Positions 50,524 through 61,346 of a stretch of DNA of 64,000 nt are shown here, one piece after another. The translations under genes and the position numbers were made by a program. Under the pieces are notes generated by a model. That model was given only the letters and a program-made list of their open reading frames with translations. It was not told where the DNA came from and searched no databases. The stretch is taken from contig NW_019775835.1 of assembly GCF_001039355.2 (NCBI RefSeq), positions 577,407 to 641,406 of the forward strand. Reading direction: 5' to 3'. Within the stretch, counting starts at the first letter, position 1, and each line of letters opens with the position of its first letter. Source of the stretch: Lingula anatina. Taxonomy: Eukaryota > Brachiopoda > Lingulata > Lingulida > Lingulidae.

Positions 50524-52551
50524 TTTTTTTTTTTTTTTNGTGAGCTAAATCCATGAGATGGGTACGGGGGCCCTTACCGTCTAGGAGGAGAAGCGGTAAC
50601 GGTAGCCGTCCGGCGGAGCCGGGGGAGCCGGCGGAACGATCCGGACGAGACCGAAACCATGTGTACCGCCAGCGCTAACGCTGGTGGTACAATTAACATG
50701 TACTACCTTCTATAAAGAACGTACACATCTTTATATCTTTCTTTCTACTTCATAGAAAAAAAAGAAGAAAAAATACTCCATAAACTTTGCAGAGTGATTC
50801 TTAGATGCTGCCAGTCTAAAAACAATAAAATGCACAAAAAACTCCATAATCTAATTCTAGTAGCCCCACTTGGTTCATCTGACAATACCTTTCTTAACTG
50901 ATAAATCAATAAACCATGCCCAAACATAAAAGAATTCAGCCACTGAACAAGCATGAAGAAAATCAATCCTGATTTCGCATTGTATATTACTACAATGGTG
51001 CCCATAACTATGAATAAAAAATAGTTGGGACTCCTTGGAACCACCCCCACCTCTGTGGCCTCAACTCTGGGCAACAACCAGATGAATAAATAAAGATTTT
51101 GTTGAAAACTATGCCTGCTATTCCCACAACAAACTCCTTAAACTGGGACTATAATTGATCTGCCATTGCCACTGACTAGGTGCAGAGAACTTTTACCCTT
51201 CACTTCCCAATGTATGTACCCCAAGTTTCACAGATTATTAGGAACTAAATTCTACTAGATAAGCACAGTCTCTGTCATGTATCCACCTTGGGTTTTCAGG
51301 CCTTACCAGGACTGGGAAACACTGCACTATTTGCATGCTGCAACCACAAACCCCACCCTGAGTTCTGGAGAGAACTGGAAACTAACTTCTATTGACCTAA
51401 TTTTATTTAACCTGATTAACTCAAAAAAAATTATAAACCAAAATTTGGGGTGCCTTGTCCATCTGATGCCACAGCTAGGACCACAATGAAAATAAATCTG
51501 AGGCTTTTTTTTTCTTTCTTTTTCGTTTTTTTTTTTTTTTTTTTTGCTATCCTCGGACATTTCAGTGATGAATCTTTATCAGTGAATTTTGCTCTTGTAA
51601 TGTTTATTGTGCTTTCATGTTCCAATCCAAATAGATTAAACCAATCTGATGCAAAATTGTCAGAAAGGCCCTACTCTTTGGTTCCCTTGCTGTTAAAAGC
51701 ATGGAAAACTTCCAGCATGCCACTCCACCATTTCCAAACACGCAAAAAAAAGTAGAGATCACTTTTCACCACTAAATCCTAAAGTGCAATCTTCCTTGTT
51801 ATATTAGTGCTTTTGTTTCTGTTTTTCTAGACATACGACCATGAGGACCACCCCTCATGGTATATGAGCTACTGAGATGACCCCTGGAGGTCACTTGAAA
51901 CGGGTCAACAAAAGGTCATGTCAGGGTCAGTGGTCGGAATGCAGTCTTACAAGAATAAGCAGTAACATGAGATAAATCTTCTACTTTCTTTTCAAATTAA
52001 GTTCACCAATCTCTATTAACTTTTCAGTCTTCCTTTCCAAGGTCTATTTCACAAAGTACAGACTTATTTTTATGCATGCCAGGGGATCCTAAGTCTCCAA
52101 TTCTTGGCCCTGTACTATATTCAATTGTTACTCTCATTTCAAACCAAGAAGCTTATTTCACATTGTGCCTATTGCTATACCTGCCAAGGGCCTTGTTCTC
52201 TAGTTACTGGCATCATAAAGTATTCTTTCCAAACTCTAATTTTAAACCAAAAAGGGCAAGGATTAAATTGGCATGAAGGACTCTACCAGATTTACTGCAA
52301 AAACCAATCTTATAGTTATGCAATATTTTTTTGGTCAAGAAGTTTCAATTTCCTCAAATTCATGGGTTACATAGTTTTCATGTGAGGAAAGTTGGTATAC
52401 TTTATTAAGTTATCTTGTTTTGCACTGATGCCTATTTAAACTGAATCAAATGATATAAAATCTTATTATTGATTTTCATTATGATTATTTGCCAAGCCAT
52501 GTTCTTGCGAGGAAAATAATCAAGAGGAATCAAAGTTATTGAAACATCAAA

Positions 52552-52593
<42 letters not shown>

Positions 52594-53141
52594 CTTTGAC
52601 ACACCTTCTACTTTGACCTATCTTGTGTGTAAAGCATATGTCATCACAACAATGTCTAACCACAAGGTAAAATACAGCTATTCATTCAGTTACTGAATTC
52701 CTCTAGCAAATGTGTCAGCCCTTAAGGATGCATGAATCACACGGAAAGGCATCAGGCTCAGCACTGAGTAATTCCACACAAACCACAGCTGGACCTTATA
52801 CTATACTGCTGCTTCACATAAATGACCCTAGTTATGAACAATCAAGAATGTGCAAGTTAAGAACTATCAAAAAATACAAACATTGTAAATCAAGTCATAT
52901 CTCTTCACCTAAACCCAGTCCACATTAGCTTCATTCTCAAAATGTTTTTAAATTTCATTATGAAATATGTGGAGTGAAAATATATATATTTTTTGGGGGG
53001 AGCACTCCCCTTCAAAACCCTAGCAACAGACTTATATTCACAACCGTGCCTTGTGGTAGACTATCAAACCAATCAAATCATGAACAACCTCTCAAAACAT
53101 AAATTATTTGTAATTTGCATTCTTAATTCAACTTTCACCTG

Positions 53142-53176
<35 letters not shown>

Positions 53177-54563
53177 TTTTTTTTTTTATTTTTTGAAAGT
53201 TTTGGTGAATGTGCAACCACAAGACATGCATTTGTGACAAAATGATATGCATATGTCAACAAATGCCAGGCCAGATACAGGGTGCATCACACAGAGTTAA
53301 TTTTGAAAGCAGTCTACAGTTTTAAGGTCAGCTTAGACAGGCAAAAAATCATTTAAAAAGTTTGCAGTTTGGTGGATGATACAAGTGAAAAATACTTTTC
53401 AGTCACAAACTTCACAATTACTCACCTATGAGTGCATCAGCCATGTCATGGGGGGGGGAGGGGAGGGGTGAAGTAGAGGGAAAATGGGGGGAGGGGGGGG
53501 GGCAGGCAGCACAAAATACTCTAGACTATGTGTCACAGTGCCGTCTGTGTCACCCAGGGCCTGGTGGAGATGGCCCAAATATCTCATGTGAGTAATTTTG
53601 CAATCTGTGACAGAAGAGTCTTTTTATAGCAAAAAAAAACTGTTTCTTAATACGATGAGTTTTCAAATTATAAATATATATTTTCTTAAACATCTTCATA
53701 CAAGCCAGTTTAGAAGCAAATTATGAAATAGGCTGGGAAGAGGAATTTCAGTAACAGAAGGAATGAAACCTGTTACTTTACTAAATATTTCTTCTCAAAA
53801 TGAGTCACGCCAACAGCATATATTAGCAACACGTGCCAGGCAAAAACACAACCTGTTTTCATAATTCTTCCTACACCATTCCTCCTTTAACACAACTTTC
53901 TTCTTCAAAACAAGTCTTTCTGACTTAATAACTTCCAGAAAACATCAACAAAATGGCCCTGGTTATAGGTATCCAATTTATCCAAAAACACTTAAATTCT
54001 TGACAAAAAAAGATTTAAAACCTGCAAGCATTTTTCCCAATACAATGAAAGTAAGTTTTTTTTTTATCCAAGAACTAGATCAATTACCATGAAAGAGTAA
54101 AAGATCTTTTTCTCAAATATGGAAATTTAAAGCAGAGATAAAACATGAAAAAGATAAGGCACTTATTTACTACCTTAAAAAGATTTCAACTCAAAACTTG
54201 ATCAATATAAATCGAAGCTTGTTCTTCTCATAAATAGATAAATCATCAAGAAATAGTTACCAAAAGAAAAAAAAACTTTAGAGAGAGTGTAAACAAAGCC
54301 AAAGCTGTGGCAATGAAGATAAGGCACTTACCAACTACCATAAGAGTAAACTCAAAACCCCTCTTCACTGATTTCCTGTACACTTGGTTTGGGAGGTTAG
54401 CAAAACCAACATAACCGTCCAACTCCTTGGGTGCTTTCCCTGAAGTTTCTGGGTGTCCATTTTCTTTCTCTTTGTCCATCTTGTGATCTAGTTTGTCTCT
54501 CGTTGTAGGGTCGAACTTTGCTGTTGGGGGCTCATTCTTGAAGAAAGCTTCTCGCTTGGACAG
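26256..54563 (-). CDS. SEPTIN7: Septin-7 type septin GTPase (exons 2-15; exon 1 not found; exons 3-11 duplicated by the assembly)
   Basis: Septins form GTP-binding hetero-oligomeric filaments that scaffold cytokinesis, cilia and cortex. Septin 7 subfamily members cap filaments. Taking one copy of each exon gives 495 codons from the start of exon 2. Order: a polar N-terminus, [21 protein letters not shown]-loop [10 protein letters not shown]3 [28 protein letters not shown]4 AKAD, the septin unique element VVGSNT...[11 protein letters not shown] through [19 protein letters not shown], two small acidic exons, a coiled coil beginning [13 protein letters not shown], and the tail [11 protein letters not shown]. 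Human SEPTIN7 (437 residues) shares this layout and the exact N-terminal [13 protein letters not shown] block. The exon 2 frame is open to its acceptor, so the start codon is either an upstream exon or Met29 (MDKEKENG). All splice sites seen are GT-AG. Exons present twice sit in allelic contig overlaps and should be counted once. Confidence 0.93.
26402..26469. repeat. Perfect hairpin, 30-bp arms, septin intron 14
   Basis: The arms at 26402-26431 and 26440-26469 are exact complements around an 8-nt loop, about 100 bp upstream of the last exon on its strand. It could form a stem in the pre-mRNA. Confidence 0.9.
27852..28006 (-). CDS. SEPTIN7: Septin exon 14 (coiled coil)
   Basis: Encodes [20 protein letters not shown], then [15 protein letters not shown] through SLENSK. 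The donor is GTAAGT. Confidence 0.92.
28396..28531 (-). CDS. SEPTIN7: Septin exon 13 (coiled coil start)
   Basis: Encodes [20 protein letters not shown], then [20 protein letters not shown]. The donor is GTGAGG. Confidence 0.92.
29726..29967. mobile_element. 242-bp MITE, TTA target duplication, septin intron 12
   Basis: Imperfect terminal inverted repeats: GGGCGCATTCACATTAAAT at the left against GCGTGCACTCACAATAAAT from the right. Similarity continues for about 90 bp, including AGGGACTCTTGCTAAA and its partner. TTA lies at 29723-29725 and 29968-29970. Confidence 0.7.
30634..30690 (-). CDS. SEPTIN7: Septin exon 12 (acidic cassette)
   Basis: A 57-nt symmetric exon encoding [18 protein letters not shown]. 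The donor GTACGG is weaker than its neighbours. Like exon 11 it can be skipped without a frameshift. Only one copy is present because it lies outside the duplicated segment. Confidence 0.75.
32179..32223 (-). CDS. SEPTIN7: Septin exon 11, allele copy B (acidic cassette)
   Basis: A 45-nt symmetric exon. Skipping it keeps the frame. Confidence 0.8.
33017..33130 (-). CDS. SEPTIN7: Septin exon 10, allele copy B
   Basis: [12 protein letters not shown] exon. The donor is GTAAGT. Confidence 0.92.
33545..33596 (-). CDS. SEPTIN7: Septin exon 9, allele copy B
   Basis: A 52-nt exon. The acceptor is GTTTTCAG and the donor GTACTA. Confidence 0.92.
33918..34014 (-). CDS. SEPTIN7: Septin exon 8, allele copy B
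   Basis: Septin unique element start, VVGSNT. Identical to 39123-39219. Confidence 0.92.
34469..34561 (-). CDS. SEPTIN7: Septin exon 7, allele copy B
   Basis: Same 31 codons as 39673-39765. The donor is GTAATA. Confidence 0.92.
34769..34886 (-). CDS. SEPTIN7: Septin exon 6, allele copy B (G4)
   Basis: AKAD motif. The acceptor is TTTCAG and the donor GTATGT. Confidence 0.92.
35528..35662 (-). CDS. SEPTIN7: Septin exon 5, allele copy B
   Basis: Second assembled copy of the [15 protein letters not shown] exon, just inside the 'n' join at 35923. Confidence 0.92.
37374..37418 (-). CDS. SEPTIN7: Septin exon 11, allele copy A (acidic cassette)
   Basis: A 45-nt exon, same phase at both ends, encoding [14 protein letters not shown]. 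One synonymous difference from 32179-32223. Confidence 0.8.
38216..38329 (-). CDS. SEPTIN7: Septin exon 10, allele copy A
   Basis: Encodes [20 protein letters not shown] and on to KEKAVGS. One synonymous difference (Tyr codon) from the copy at 33017-33130. Confidence 0.92.
38744..38795 (-). CDS. SEPTIN7: Septin exon 9, allele copy A
   Basis: A 52-nt exon encoding [17 protein letters not shown]. Confidence 0.92.
39123..39219 (-). CDS. SEPTIN7: Septin exon 8, allele copy A (septin unique element)
   Basis: Encodes [19 protein letters not shown], then [11 protein letters not shown]. The donor is GTAGGT. Confidence 0.92.
39673..39765 (-). CDS. SEPTIN7: Septin exon 7, allele copy A
   Basis: 31 codons: [20 protein letters not shown] through NKLQKKLK. 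Identical to 34469-34561. Confidence 0.92.
39988..40105 (-). CDS. SEPTIN7: Septin exon 6, allele copy A (G4)
   Basis: Encodes [20 protein letters not shown], then [19 protein letters not shown], including the AKAD base-specificity motif. Identical to 34769-34886. Confidence 0.92.
40734..40868 (-). CDS. SEPTIN7: Septin exon 5, allele copy A
   Basis: Encodes [20 protein letters not shown] through [11 protein letters not shown]. The donor is GTGAGT. One synonymous difference from the copy at 35528-35662. Confidence 0.92.
41330..41430 (-). CDS. SEPTIN7: Septin exon 4, allele copy A (G3)
   Basis: DTPGFGD motif. It ends TG| of the Cys codon in SNCWQP. The donor is GTATGA. Confidence 0.92.
41762..41868 (-). 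CDS. SEPTIN7: Septin exon 3, allele copy A (P-loop)
   Basis: Same exon as 44924-45030. The acceptor is ATTTTCAG and the donor GTACTG. Confidence 0.92.
42620..42658. repeat. C-run / G-run hairpin
   Basis: A run of C, a short CTCTCTTATATTAAAA spacer and a run of G form a potential stem. Both alleles have it (the other is at 46287-46335) with different run lengths. Confidence 0.8.
44497..44597 (-). CDS. SEPTIN7: Septin exon 4, allele copy B (G3)
   Basis: Encodes [20 protein letters not shown] and [13 protein letters not shown]. Differs from the other copy at three synonymous sites. Confidence 0.92.
44924..45030 (-). CDS. SEPTIN7: Septin exon 3, allele copy B (P-loop)
   Basis: Encodes [20 protein letters not shown] through RIKKTVQ. 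Identical in sequence to the copy at 41762-41868. Confidence 0.92.
45444..45666. mobile_element. 223-bp palindromic MITE, present in one allele only
   Basis: The 99-bp arms (45444-45542 and 45568-45666) match at 98 positions and surround a 25-nt loop. Flanks are TAA (45441-45443) and TTA (45667-45669). The other allele, near 42276, reads GATATATTAGACCC without the element. A TWA target fits PIF/Harbinger-type insertion, with one mismatch at the central base. Confidence 0.92.
45948..46245. other. 298-nt allele-specific block
   Basis: It replaces 13 nt (42558-42570) of the other allele, with identical sequence on both sides. No terminal repeats or poly-A tail were seen, so a deletion in the short allele is as likely as an insertion. 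Confidence 0.8.
47138..47229. repeat. (CA)n microsatellite, about 45 units
   Basis: The allelic site near 43461-43476 has only about 7-8 CA units. Confidence 0.95.
48067..50538. repeat. Allelic segment 3, copy A (contig end)
   Basis: Collinear with 50687-53186 and ends in an ATTT repeat and poly-T run before the 'n' at 50539. It lies in the long septin intron 2, with no coding sequence. It contains a CT microsatellite near 49908-49931. Confidence 0.93.
50540..50686. other. GC-rich patch at a contig start
   Basis: Visibly GC-rich (CCGTCCGGCGGAGCCGGGGG and similar) inside AT-rich intron, directly after the 'n' at 50539. It ends in an inverted repeat, GTACCGCCAGCG / CGCTGGTGGTAC, at 50663-50690. 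The allelic copy has ordinary intron sequence at this position. Origin unknown. Confidence 0.85.
50687..53186. repeat. Allelic segment 3, copy B
   Basis: Second copy of 48067-50538. Its CT run (about 52557-52590) is longer and its ATTT run differs. A poly-T run at 51526-51545 is expanded relative to the other copy. Confidence 0.93.
53450..53503. repeat. G-rich tract, septin intron 2
   Basis: Repeated runs of four or more G on the plus strand satisfy a G-quadruplex pattern. Confidence 0.7.
54332..54563 (-). CDS. SEPTIN7: Septin exon 2 (N-terminal region)
   Basis: The acceptor is CTTGCTTCAG and the donor GTAAGT. It encodes a polar leader ([17 protein letters not shown]), possible start MDKEKENG, then [16 protein letters not shown] and FTLMVV. 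It ends with the first base of the first P-loop Gly codon. Confidence 0.92.
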
Positions 54564-54740
54564 CTGAAGCAAGAAAAAATGGTGCCATGTTATTCAAAGC
54601 TCTGTATTTAAAATTTATAAAGAAATTGCAATTGGGAAATGGGAAAATGGGAAAGAAAAATATCAAAAGAACTGAAATAGAAATAAAATGATAAAGATAA
54701 AAGACTGCATAAAAGAGCAAATTACTGAAAAACTTCATTT

Positions 54741-54762
54741 ATTATTATTATTATTATTATTC
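54741..54762. repeat. (ATT)n microsatellite
   Basis: About seven uninterrupted units upstream of septin exon 2. Confidence 0.9.
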
Positions 54763-55354
54763 TCAAGAGTGACCGATGCATATTTATCTTTGTCCTTGTT
54801 GACACCAGTATCATGGCCAGACACACAGGGACATCCCATATATTACCTCCCCAGCTGTGGCATCTTGTGTCTTTTGTCTATAAATTACATCTGTCATGCA
54901 TACCATAAAAATACTGCTTAGCTATCAGACTGATATTCTGGTTAAAGAGAACTATACACTAAAAAATTCCCCTCTTTTAAACTGGCCGCCGAAGCAAAAT
55001 TATGACAAAACAGAACTGAAATTGACTATAGAACACTGCTATCTGTGGGTATAAATATTGCAATAAAACATACTGGCATGCATAATTAAAAAAAAATCCT
55101 AATAACTCAGTTTTGATAGGTATGATAAAATCAAATTTGTTAGCCCCTACAATCCATCTGGCAACAGCCATAAACCATGTAATAAAACATAACTGTCCCT
55201 GATTACAGTACTATAGTACCAGCAGGTGAAAAGAGCCAAATTGTCACCTGATTTAGGATGTCATGACACACAATTGGCACTGTAAATCAGCCATCTGTCG
55301 TCTAAGAATGAACGCTGTCCTCGTACAACACAGGCAAAGAAGAGTCTTTGATAC

Positions 55355-55411
55355 AATTACATAATTTGACCACGACCTTAGACACTAAGGTCAAGGTCAA
55401 ATTATGTAATT
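55355..55411. repeat. Hairpin, 26-bp arms
   Basis: AATTACATAATTTGACCACG and its near complement face each other around a 5-nt loop, with two mismatches. Confidence 0.8.
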
Positions 55412-56240
55412 AAACTGTGGGTTCCCAGGTGCAAACATTAGTTCTCAAACTTTATCTTAATTATCAGTTATCATTATAATTTTAGTCCCCATTTTAAGTG
55501 GTGATGTCTTAAGTTTTCAAAACTTCTGCTGCTTTTAAACAGTGCCTACTGAGTAGTGCAATGTCTACAGGGGGTATGTGATGCCAGAGAGCCTATTAAA
55601 ACCGGCCTGCACGGAGACCAACCTTCCCATCATAGTCATCTCTACTATGTTTAAAATGTGTACCTTTCTACTTAGTAACTAAATCCACAGACAGATAACA
55701 TCGCACTGTGTCCACCATAAGCTGGGCTAGAGTTACACAACATCTGGGAAGTCCCATTTCAGTGACTATTCAGCTTCAGTGTCCACACCACTGGTCACTG
55801 TGGCAGGCTGGCCGACATTCAGTAATAGGTGGGCAGTTGTCAAAAGACACATTAACAAAATATAATAGTCAAGACTCATAATGACTTGCACTTGCAAACT
55901 GATAAGATTGTTACTGAATGAGAAATGGTTTACATTAAATGTCCTACAGGTGTGTTCACATTCAAGTTGGATCTGCCTAGCTCAGTCCTATTCAGTCTTG
56001 TGTTTTTGATTAGCCCAGACATAGGTAGGATAACTAATCTCTCTGTAGTCCCACATATCTACAGTCTAAAATCAAGTGCCATCACATGGGCCACTCGTAT
56101 TAAGGCTGCTTGCCTGCTTGCAGTGAAGTGGGTGGTCATGTAGGATTTGGCCAACCTAATTCCACTAGAAACAGTTTTTGTGCCTTTTTGTCATTAATCA
56201 GCTGACCAACTTCATTCATTTTAAGTTTAAAGCATTGGCT

Positions 56241-56241
<1 letters not shown>

Positions 56242-56286
<45 letters not shown>
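56242..56286. repeat. (CT)n microsatellite followed by C-run
   Basis: An uninterrupted CT array that runs into a stretch of C to about 56300. Confidence 0.9.
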
Positions 56287-56288
<2 letters not shown>

Positions 56289-57933
56289 CCCCCCCCCCCC
56301 TTTAAACTGGCCAGGTAGGACAGGTCTTTAACATGCCCCTTTGACCACTGTTGCTGACCAGTGGACATTTAAACAGGCTATCAGTAATCAATGATTGCAC
56401 CACCCTCTTTGCCATTTCCTCCACTTGATACATTTCCAGACTGCTGGTCATTCATGAAATGACCAAGTGTTTGGATGTTTGATGGTCACTGATGCAGTCT
56501 GATAGGTTTGAATAAGTAGCCTCTGATAACTACTTAATGACCATTCTATATCTCTTGGGTTTCGGTTTAAGTTTGCTTACTGACCATAGCAGAATGTACA
56601 AGTAGTCTTGGAACAAGGGCTTCATGATTAACATATTACAATATTTTCTTAAAAATGCATCTGTTTTTGAAATTAAAAATTAATATTGGCTGTCCCAGTA
56701 GTATTATTTGGAAATGTGAGATTTCACAAAAAAATTCTCTGTGTATTACTCTGAAATTTTCAGATTTCAGAATACTTTGACCTACAAATTTTGGTGTGTC
56801 ACATTTCTCAGTCAGAAAAGTCAATATGTTAACAAATATGATTGGACTCTATTACTAGCATGATTTCATTTATATTAAGATGTGTACTTGGCTATTTACA
56901 GAAATCTATATAACATGAACCTTGGGGGGGAAACATAAAAAAAAAAGATATGCCATAGAACATGACATTGAAATCTGTGAACCATCTTTTTTTTTTTTTA
57001 CCTCAAAAGATTATAAAATGCTTTAGACATTAGGGACGTTTACTCATATCAGATGTTATGTTCATAATGATCCAATCTCTCAAAATTTAAGATTTATTCA
57101 AAACAAGTGAATGAGAGCCATTGTGCAGAATAGTAAAATAATATCCCGCAGTTGAAAATAAAAAAAGTGCAATGATGAAAATAATGGGGAACTTTCTCCT
57201 CCTCCTAACATTGCCAAGCCTATTTTACTTCCCATATCCGTTGAGAATGTGTGAACAAAGATAAGAAAATAAAGTAGTTTTTTTGGTTGTGCCTATAGAA
57301 ATCCACTTTTCTGGTCCTGGTGATTATATATTATGTGCCCTAATAACGTATATAGGGCAATGTATATTGATTCAATACAGCTTTTAAGCCACAAACCACA
57401 AAACGAAGAGTCATTCCTTTGTGTTAGGGGCAAATTTCTGCTGAAGTTCTACAGCATCCTGAATAAGTCCTTATGTTATTCAGAACAAGATGTTTCTCCA
57501 CTGCAATAAATGCTCCCTTTCAAAAAAGTAATAATGCAACCTACACGCACACCCACACATGCATATACATGCACACGTTATCATATATATGGCACAGTGA
57601 CATATATACATGCATACAAAATACATAAAATTTAGCACATCAAATGCATACACATGTACTGGTCTTAAAAGGGCTCTGAAAAGTATCAAAATTAGTCTTT
57701 CGATAAAAATGAAAAATATTACAAAAAGTTATGTTTATAAAAGCGAGTCTGGCACCCTGCATTTTTTTCAACAGTTTATGTTACTGGTTCCTGGATCTAA
57801 GTCAAAATGTAAGGCCCTGAAAAGGGCAATTAACACAGGGAGAGGCATATGAGGTAACAGAGAGAGGCATATGATGTATGTCTTGTAGGATGTGTCTTAT
57901 AAAACTACAAAGAACTTTTGCAGCAACTAAAAC

Positions 57934-59036
57934 AACAGGGAATCTGTATTCTGTTGTTCTTAAATATGATGACCAGATTTTCCATAGGAAATGATCTTCT
58001 GATAATGTAGCATCCAGTGGTATCAAACTGGATAAAGAAAGGGGACATTAACATTATGAGTCGGTAATGCACAGTTAAAAAAAGTAAAATATGCCAAAAC
58101 AAGTACTAGTATTTAAATCATCTAAGAGAATCAATTATGGGTTCACAATTTTGGAAAAGGAAACTCTTTTCATGATAAAGTTTTATAAAAAGGTTGTTTC
58201 TATACAATGGTTAGACAGTTTCATATAATTATGTTCTTGTAAAACTTTTATTATTATTATAATATTATTATTATCAATACCAAGTTTATTAATACTATAT
58301 TGATTGTAACATTATTACCGCTATTATTATTGATATCATTATTAATATAATTTCATTTTCAGACACTGCCTCTTGAAAAAGACATAAAATGGACCAACAG
58401 CATCTGGATGATTAAGGAAGTTCCCAGTACAAACCATATGTGCTGTGAAAAGACAAGTCAGTACAAAAAAATCAATTGAATCCAACCATTCATATGATGC
58501 AGCAAACAGCCAGCTAACACCAGTCATATGTTTCGTTCCCCTCGTAGTACTTATGTTCACCCAACTTCTGCCACTGGTTCCATTTCACTGTTCCAGAGAG
58601 TTAATGTTTTTTGGGTAACTTTCTGCCATTTCTACACATGCATAAGCATGGATGCTCCCATACTAGAGCGCATGCACACACTTTAACTACACCAACAAGT
58701 AGACTTTGTTGGGTTTTTCTCTTCCATAATCACCACCAATCTCAAAACATGCTGATAATTGATCCCCAGGCTAATGTTTATATCAAAGGAAGCCGCAGGC
58801 ACAATGAGAACATAGCTCTGATCTTAAATTATATAATATCCAGAGAGGAATAAATCATTACGTATCAAACAGACAAAGAGACAGGTAAAGCTGACAAATG
58901 TACAGACAATGTATCTCAGTTCACATTTTTAAAAAATCCTGTATAGTGAATAATTGCACCCCTGTAATCAAGCACATGACATCAAGAAGTTTGAAAAGAA
59001 AAAGAAATTTTCTATCTTTAGGTATAAGGGTAACAT

Positions 59037-59067
<31 letters not shown>

Positions 59068-59612
59068 AAAAAAAAAAATGTATGAAAAAATTTATGTCTG
59101 GCATCAACCAAAAATATCTTAAGTGCTCAATCCTAAATGAAAGTTACAATTTTTAAGATCCACAACCCCGTTTCATTTACCATTTTACATGCTTTCTATC
59201 TAAGTTTTACCACGTCTCTCTTGCTACCACACCTAAAGTATTACACCTCCATGCACAGGGTGTCAAATTCACCAGGTGTGTAATATTACTATAGTCCAAT
59301 ACATGGACAGCATCTAGATCACAGCAATTGGGTTGTCCATTGTACTTAACAGGACCTCTATCTAAAAGAGAAGATTAGAAGATGAGTACCAGTTTTTCCA
59401 GGCCCCTCATGCCAGATATATAGTAAGGTTGTCCTTGTCCTTAATTAATGACATAAGAAATAACAGGCTGTGTATCTTCTTTGAACCTACAAGTAATTAT
59501 AACCTGTCCTGAAGGCATTTTTCTATCTGAAGAACTAATAGTTTTGACACGTCCCTTTCGATAATTTTAATGTACAGATTCAGACACGCCCACTAAATGA
59601 AGTGGAATGTCA
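57934..59612. repeat. Allelic segment 4, copy A (contig end)
   Basis: Collinear with 59621-61346 and ends at GAAGTGGAATGTCA before the 'n' at 59613. No coding sequence. Confidence 0.93.
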
Positions 59613-59620
59613 NCTTAAAA

Positions 59621-61346
59621 AACAGGGAATCTGTATTCTGTTATTCTTAAATATGATGACCAGATTTTCCATAGGAAATTATCTATCTTCTGATAACGTA
59701 GCATCCAGTGGTATCAAACTGGATAAAGAAAGGAGACATTAACATTATGAGTTGGTAATGCACAGTTAAAAAAAAGGAAAATATGCCAAAACTTAATCAA
59801 ATACAAATTGGGAAACTGCTCTTTTACTATCACAAGTACTAGTATTTAAATCATCTAAGGGAATCAATTATGGGTTCACAATTTTGGAGAAGGAAACTCT
59901 TTTCATGATAAAGTTTTATAAAAAGGTTGTTTCTATACAATGGTTAGACAGTTTCATATATGTTCTTGTAAAACTTTTATTATTATTGTAATATTATTAT
60001 TATCAATACCAATTTTATTTATACTATATTGATAGTAACATTATTACTGTTATTATTATTGATATCATCATTAATATAATTTCATTTTCAGACACTGCCT
60101 CTTGAAAAAGACATAAAATAGACCAATAGCATCTGGATGATTAGGGAAGTTCCCAGTACAAACCATATGTGCTGTGAAAAGACAAGTCAGTACAAAAAAA
60201 AATCAATTGAATCCAACCATTCATATGATGCAGCAAACAGCCAGCTAACACCAGTCATATTATATGTTTCGTTCCCCTACTAGTACTTGCTATGTTCACC
60301 CAGCTTCTGCCACTGGTTCCATTTCACTGTTCCAGAGAGTAGAATGTTTTTTGGGTAACTTTCTGCTATTTCTACACATGCACAAGCACGGATGCTCACA
60401 TACTAGAGCGCATGAACACACTTTAACTACGCCAACAAGTAGACTTTGTTGGGTTTTTCTCTTCCATAATCACCAATCTCAAAACATGCTGATAATTGAT
60501 CCCCAGGCTAATGTTTATATCCAAGGAAGCCGCAGGCACAATGAGAACATAGCTCTGATCTTAAATTATATAATATCCAGAGAGGAATAAATCATTACGT
60601 ATCAAACAGACAAAGAGACAGGTAAAGCTGACAAATGTACAGACAATGTATCTCAGTTCACATTTTTAAAAAATCCTGTATAGTGAATAATTGCACCCCT
60701 GTAATCAAGCACATGACATCAAGAAGTTCGAAAAGAAAAAGAAATTTTCTATCTTTAGGTATAAAGGTAACATTCTCACACACACGCACACACACACAAA
60801 AAAAAAAAAAAAAATGTATGAAAAAATTTATGTCTGGCATCAACCAAAAATATCTTAAGTGCTCAATCCTAAATGAAAGTTACAATTTTTAAGATCCACA
60901 ACCCCGTTTCATTTACCATTTTACATGCTTTCTATCTAAGTTTTACCATGTCTCTCTTGCTACCACACCTTAAGTATTACACCTCTATGCACAGGGTGTC
61001 AAATTCACCAGGTGTGTAATATTACTATAGTCCAATACATGGACAGCATCTAGATCACAGCAATTGGGTTGTCCATTATACTTAGCAGGACCTCTATCTA
61101 AAAGAGAAGATTAGAAGATGAGAACCAGTTTTTCCTTGGCCCTCATGTCAGATATAGTAAGGTAGTCTTTGTCCTTAATTAATGACATAAGAAATAACAG
61201 GCTGTGTATCTTCTTTGAACCTACAAGTAATTATAACCTGTCCTGAAGGCATTTTTCTATCTGAAGAACTAATAGTTTTGACATGTCCCTTTCGATAATT
61301 TTAATGTACAGATTCAGACACGCCCACTAAATGAAGTGGAATGTCA
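59621..61346. repeat. Allelic segment 4, copy B (contig start)
   Basis: Second copy of 57934-59612. It has about 41 extra bases near 59791-59831 and small indels. A C-run, T-run and G-run follow at about 61370-61422. Confidence 0.93.

Noticed and set aside
58611-59122. Duplicated small frames at 58611-59122 and 60264-60892
   Set aside because: Both copies belong to the allelic segment 4 overlap. There is no splice context or recognisable domain.
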